From Anatilimnocola floriformis (lineage in GTDB: Bacteria > Planctomycetota > Planctomycetia > Pirellulales > Pirellulaceae), in NCBI RefSeq assembly GCF_024256385.1, contig NZ_JAMLFW010000002.1, positions 372,001-436,000 of the forward strand: 64,000 nt of DNA, in the 5' to 3' direction. The notes under the pieces are model-generated. The model did not search any database and was not told the DNA's origin. It saw only the letters and a list, made by a program, of their open reading frames with translations. This document shows positions 61,401 through 64,000 of this stretch, piece by piece (the first letter of the stretch is position 1; each line of letters begins with the position of its first letter). The position numbers and the translations under genes are program-made.

Positions 61401-64000
61401 AAAGCGTTAGATGAATTTCCGCCAGTGATTGCGAAAGTCTTGGTATCGCTGATGTCGACGTCGCTGCTGCTGACGGTGCCGACAACACTGCCGTTCACAG
61501 TGCCCATTGTCTGGTCGACAACAGAGACCCCATCGATGTAAATGCCGCCGTCACCGAACGGAATCGTCGATAGGAATTGCAAAGTGGTGCTTGAGCTAGT
61601 AGCGGTAAAGTTGACCGCATGAAGCGTCCAATTCAGGCCCAAGCTGTTAGATGAGCCATGAGAAATAGAGAACGCCGGAACTAAGTCGGTCGAATTGCTA
61701 CGAATGCTAACGAGTGCAGTCGCAGGATTGGACGGACTTGTCCACGCGTAATTGTTGGCATAGCTAAACGTCAAGGAGTACGAGTGGCCGGGAACAGTTG
61801 CTAGCACTTGAGAAACGCCGCCGGTTCCTTCGCCGTTCAGATCCACGAATTGTTCACCATCGAATGCCGGACCGGCGCCCGAAGTAGAGTCCTCCCCGAT
61901 TACTTCGACGCTGCCTGTTCTTTGCCAGCCGAAAGGAAGGCCATTTGCCGGATTCGTATGGGGATATTCGAAGGTCCCGTTAACTACGATCGAAACACTC
62001 TCTGGAATCGAGAAAGTTTGTGCGGCGATCATCGGAGACTCATTGACATCGGTAACGGTGATGACCACTGGCTTAGTGGCGGTCAATTGTCCTGCTGATG
62101 CAACCACAACGATGTCGTAGGTATTGTTGAATCCAGAGTCGACGGGATTCTCAAAGTTGGGAGGTGCTACGAATGTGATTGCTCCCGAACTGCCATTCAC
62201 CTGGAATCGCGCCGCATCGACTCCAGAAATGCCGTAGGCAATCGTACCTCCCGGGCCGAGGAACTCGGCATGAATCGTGTAAGCGGCCGCCACGCTGTTT
62301 TCTGGAATACTCGCCGTTGCACCGCTCGTGATTTCGATTTGTCCGCCAGCGAGAGTGATCGCAGCGTCATTGCCATCGCCTCCTAGATAAGTGATATAGG
62401 CAGGCAAGCCGCTTCCCAGGAAGTTCGAACTGACAAGCGTGCCCTCGGTTAGCACGGTGCCCGGAACAAGACTACTCCCAGCTCCTGCCACAAAAGTCCC
62501 GACAATCGGGTCGCTAGAGTCGTTAACGACGAACACGAATGTAGAGTTTGGCGCGGGTGCATAGCCATTGAATGAAGACAGGTTGAGTGTAGCGCCAGCA
62601 GAAAGAGAAATGGTGCCGTTCACGATCAATTTGTCGTAAGACGCGATTCCGCCGAGCTCAATGTTTAGTTGACTCGGGCTGCCCATTTGCAACCCTGAGA
62701 GTGCAGAATGGTTTACCGTCAACGTACCGATCATGCCGTTGCCCGGTGAAATAGTACTCAGGGAACTTGCATTGAGTAAATTGTTGAGCACCCCCGTTCC
62801 GCCCACAGTTCCGCCGGTCTGCGCTAGAGTTTCGCTTGTGTCCGCGAGCGAACCGTTGATTCGCAATTCGCCTGCGTTCACCAACGTGTTACCCGCATAC
62901 GTGTGAGCGGCTGTCAAAATTAAGCTGCCAGCACCTTCCTTTATCAGGCGGAAGTTGTTTGCATTCGTAGTGTTGCCACCGAGGACACCGGTGTAAGTCG
63001 AATTGCCGGTTTGTTGAACTCGAAGCGTTGTGGCGGTCGCAGATCCGGTCGTTAGGCCGGCGCTTCCAGACAATCCGCCACCCGTCACCAACGTGAGGTT
63101 GCCCTCATAGCTGATTGCGGAAGTGACGTTGATCGTGCCACTACTCGGAACCCCAATCTGGAGTGTTCCCGCAGTAACGCGATCAATCGCAGCATCAGTT
63201 AGCCCAAGAACTAAGGGGCTTCCAATCAAACCGTCGTCGCCTCCTAAATTGATCAGAGTGCCTGCAGTCCGCGGCTTGAGAGTGACGAAATTGGATCCCG
63301 CATTGATGGATGTGCTGGGCAGAAAATCCATCGAATCCCCGACTAGGGTCACCATCGCGTTAGCTGACGTCCCCAATATTCTGCCAGTGTTTTGCAGTGA
63401 AATTGCGGGACTAGTAGCGCCGCTCCCGCTGATCCCAGTGATTTCGATTGCCCCACCGCTAGAACTGACCGTCGCGGCAGAGTTTTCGATGAAGACTCCA
63501 AAATTGGTATTTCCAGCCCCCGTACTGTTCCCGCCATTTCCCGAGACAGCAACAGTTGAACTGGCCACAGTGCCAGTGCTCGTGATTGTCCCGCCCGACA
63601 ACAAGTAGACGCCGAAATTGTTGAAGCTGTTGCCGGTCCCTCCCCCGGTGCCTTGTACGACTACAGAACTGAACGCCGAGATTAGTCCCGAGGAACCGCG
63701 GACAAGCACACCGTAGTTGTCCGAACCGACCGCTCCACTCAGATTTCCTCCGTATCCCTTGACGGTGACGGCCGCCGCCGTACTTTCGATCACTCCGCCC
63801 ATTGCGTGGACGCCGTAGTTGTTCCCGCTACCACCGCCACCCCCTCCCGTTCCCTCAACGAGCAACGCGCCACCATTTGATCTGATGAACGCGTCAGACT
63901 GTTCAACTACCACTCCGTTGTTACTGCCACCATTGCCATTGAAATTGCCGCCGTAGCCCTTCACAGTGACCGTCGCTGTCGACATGCTCCCCGCGCTAGA
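58436..64000 (-). CDS. Giant beta-helix/cadherin/cohesin/dockerin surface protein (5' partial)
   Basis: The frame is open to the window end, so the N-terminus is missing; 1,854 codons are seen. In order from the upstream end: beta-strand repeats of the autotransporter type (64.0-62.4 kb), a cadherin-like domain, a DUF642/carbohydrate-binding-like domain (VNGTFEYP then SLTFSYANN, 62.0-61.5 kb), two more cadherin-like domains, a cohesin-like domain (60.9-60.5 kb), an Ig-like segment, a second cohesin-like domain, a dockerin pair (GDVNGSQSYNAADTGLIQRA and GDINHSLSFAAADTGFVQRQ, 59.65-59.4 kb), a third cohesin-like domain and a short tail. Having both cohesin and dockerin in one chain suggests self-association at the cell surface. 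Confidence 0.9.
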   Translation of the reverse strand, partial: SSAGSMSTATVTVKGYGGNFNGNGGSNNGVVVEQSDAFIRSNGGALLVEGTGGGGGGSGNNYGVHAMGGVIESTAAAVTVKGYGGNLSGAVGSDNYGVLVRGSSGLISAFSSVVVQGTGGGTGNSFNNFGVYLLSGGTITSTGTVASSTVAVSGNGGNSTGAGNTNFGVFIENSAATVSSSGGAIEITGISGSGATSPAISLQNTGRILGTSANAMVTLVGDSMDFLPSTSINAGSNFVTLKPRTAGTLINLGGDDGLIGSPLVLGLTDAAIDRVTAGTLQIGVPSSGTINVTSAISYEGNLTLVTGGGLSGSAGLTTGSATATTLRVQQTGNSTYTGVLGGNTTNANNFRLIKEGAGSLILTAAHTYAGNTLVNAGELRINGSLADTSETLAQTGGTVGGTGVLNNLLNASSLSTISPGNGMIGTLTVNHSALSGLQMGSPSQLNIELGGIASYDKLIVNGTISLSAGATLNLSSFNGYAPAPNSTFVFVVNDSSDPIVGTFVAGAGSSLVPGTVLTEGTLVSSNFLGSGLPAYITYLGGDGNDAAITLAGGQIEITSGATASIPENSVAAAYTIHAEFLGPGGTIAYGISGVDAARFQVNGSSGAITFVAPPNFENPVDSGFNNTYDIVVVASAGQLTATKPVVITVTDVNESPMIAAQTFSIPESVSIVVNGTFEYPHTNPANGLPFGWQRTGSVEVIGEDSTSGAGPAFDGEQFVDLNGEGTGGVSQVLATVPGHSYSLTFSYANNYAWTSPSNPATALVSIRSNSTDLVPAFSISHGSSNSLGLNWTLHAVNFTATSSSTTLQFLSTIPFGDGGIYIDGVSVVDQTMGTVNGSVVGTVSSSDVDISDTKTFAITGGNSSNAFAIHPTTGLLTVTNGSLLNFEERPTYVLMVSVTDAGGLTAINNMTINVTNLNEAPIVASQSFSIAENSPNGTLAGTVLAFDMDQADSKTFTITAGNLTGAFAINANTGAIRVADSVLLDYESVSSFALTVQVTDNGSPALSSTATVTINVTDRSEGRVFIPTTLTANAGGTLVVPVNLNVTEVDGAAVSSAVISLAYDSSKFTFNSINLAGGPLAGFSLDTSSSTPGNLVFTATGTAGALITSGTTVTLANVTFNVAAGAAAGASELNLRAATNISDATPNLFLLGPAITDGSTDANVDGSVAISAGPLAIASIVPTATGFVVTFNRPVNPANLNLYQQTGAGGILGAADVTLVGTTTGAVRGSVVFNSTNTAFTFIKTGMLTTETGVAQAAGRVPGILAPDTYTVTLRSNAADGFVDLAGNALRDFAGATAGDYTTTFNVATPATGTVTISVPDFARGYGQAVRVPNTAATGLPVVISDGTNVASVSFRLNFDPTLLSVTSFVVNPAIVGASATFTAVSPGVVQVTMSSASAFAATADALSLGEFVSAVPDTATYAAKDLLTFTNVQIGSVSSGPLPTLIDNGLHISSFLGDVNGSQSYNAADTGLIQRAILGINSGFAAYQLADPYIVGDINHSLSFAAADTGFVQRQILNIVVPNIPALPVGVTPPVGTPGPDPKLFIPNNLSGSVDADGNSANGIQVDIPVMLEVTEPSGITMNGFDLTFSYDPTKLTIPGSAGAPTSLSFGSFLAGAGFSGAYTIPSPGLVQVTASSGGASPQYAFGTVGALFTIRATVVAGATGTTKLNLRSGASVVDTDFIDLTLIPAPTNADTDSVDGAVVFAAPVNNPPVFVGSPYTFSLITGTDGDDRIIVGQLRDGRFRVRLGRQHLGDFVAAGVAIDSLRGEDFVYASPFASAVVVTGELTESDHVFGGENTQIVNSQTPEVSQQGASSGTLNDSALLQLISNWSNEFSDINPNGHSSRTGLSRRR

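Noticed and set aside
1-64000. CRISPR arrays, rRNA genes and complete restriction-modification systems
   Set aside because: No regular short repeats with unique spacers, no rRNA-like sequence, and the single methyltransferase has no endonuclease or specificity partner beside it.

Overview
This 64 kb window looks like a chromosomal stretch from a planctomycete, probably of the Pirellulales type. The signs are two enormous repeat-built surface proteins, an LEPR-XLL-like N-terminal signal (LERRDLLS) on an RHS giant, a DUF1559 pseudopilin, a DUF1580-type DNA-binding protein, cohesin/dockerin and cadherin modules, and small NPYESP-type membrane proteins. The assignment is by protein style only; there is no rRNA in the window.

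Layout. 1-13.2 kb: the 3' part of a giant beta-helix protein ending in calcium-binding RTX-type repeats. 13.2-13.5 kb: terminators and a tRNA-Met gene cut off in its anticodon loop, which may mark an island edge. 13.5-37.6 kb: accessory DNA. It holds a SEFIR protein with a ribbon-helix-helix tail, a run of tightly overlapping minus-strand genes of unknown function facing a divergent HTH regulator, an ankyrin protein, a secreted beta-helix protein, a serine hydrolase with a membrane domain, a deleted IS66 transposase, a two-gene operon of a cytosolic protein and a membrane protein, a serine recombinase, and several small membrane or secreted proteins.

37.6-42.9 kb: a one-directional replicon-like module. 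It has small unknown proteins, a lone AAA+ clamp-loader-like ATPase, a DUF3560-like protein, an N6-type DNA methyltransferase and further small proteins. This stretch is studded with the octamer GCCGCCAG, always on the plus strand, in all reading frames and between genes; it is nearly absent elsewhere in the window. It is my strongest candidate for something undescribed.

43.7-51 kb: an RHS/YD-repeat giant with a variable C-terminal tip, followed at 8 bases by a small membrane protein that is probably its immunity partner. 51.4-58 kb: an operon running sigma factor, short membrane protein, three GspF-like proteins in tandem, three pseudopilin-like proteins and a DUF1559 protein. A matching two-block sequence lies in front of both the sigma gene and the first gspF-like gene and looks like the sigma factor's own promoter. 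58-64 kb: a small KRGRKP-containing protein and the 3' part of a second giant protein (beta-helix, cadherin, cohesin, dockerin) running off the end.

Coordinates, frames and motif counts were read by eye; no database or program was used.
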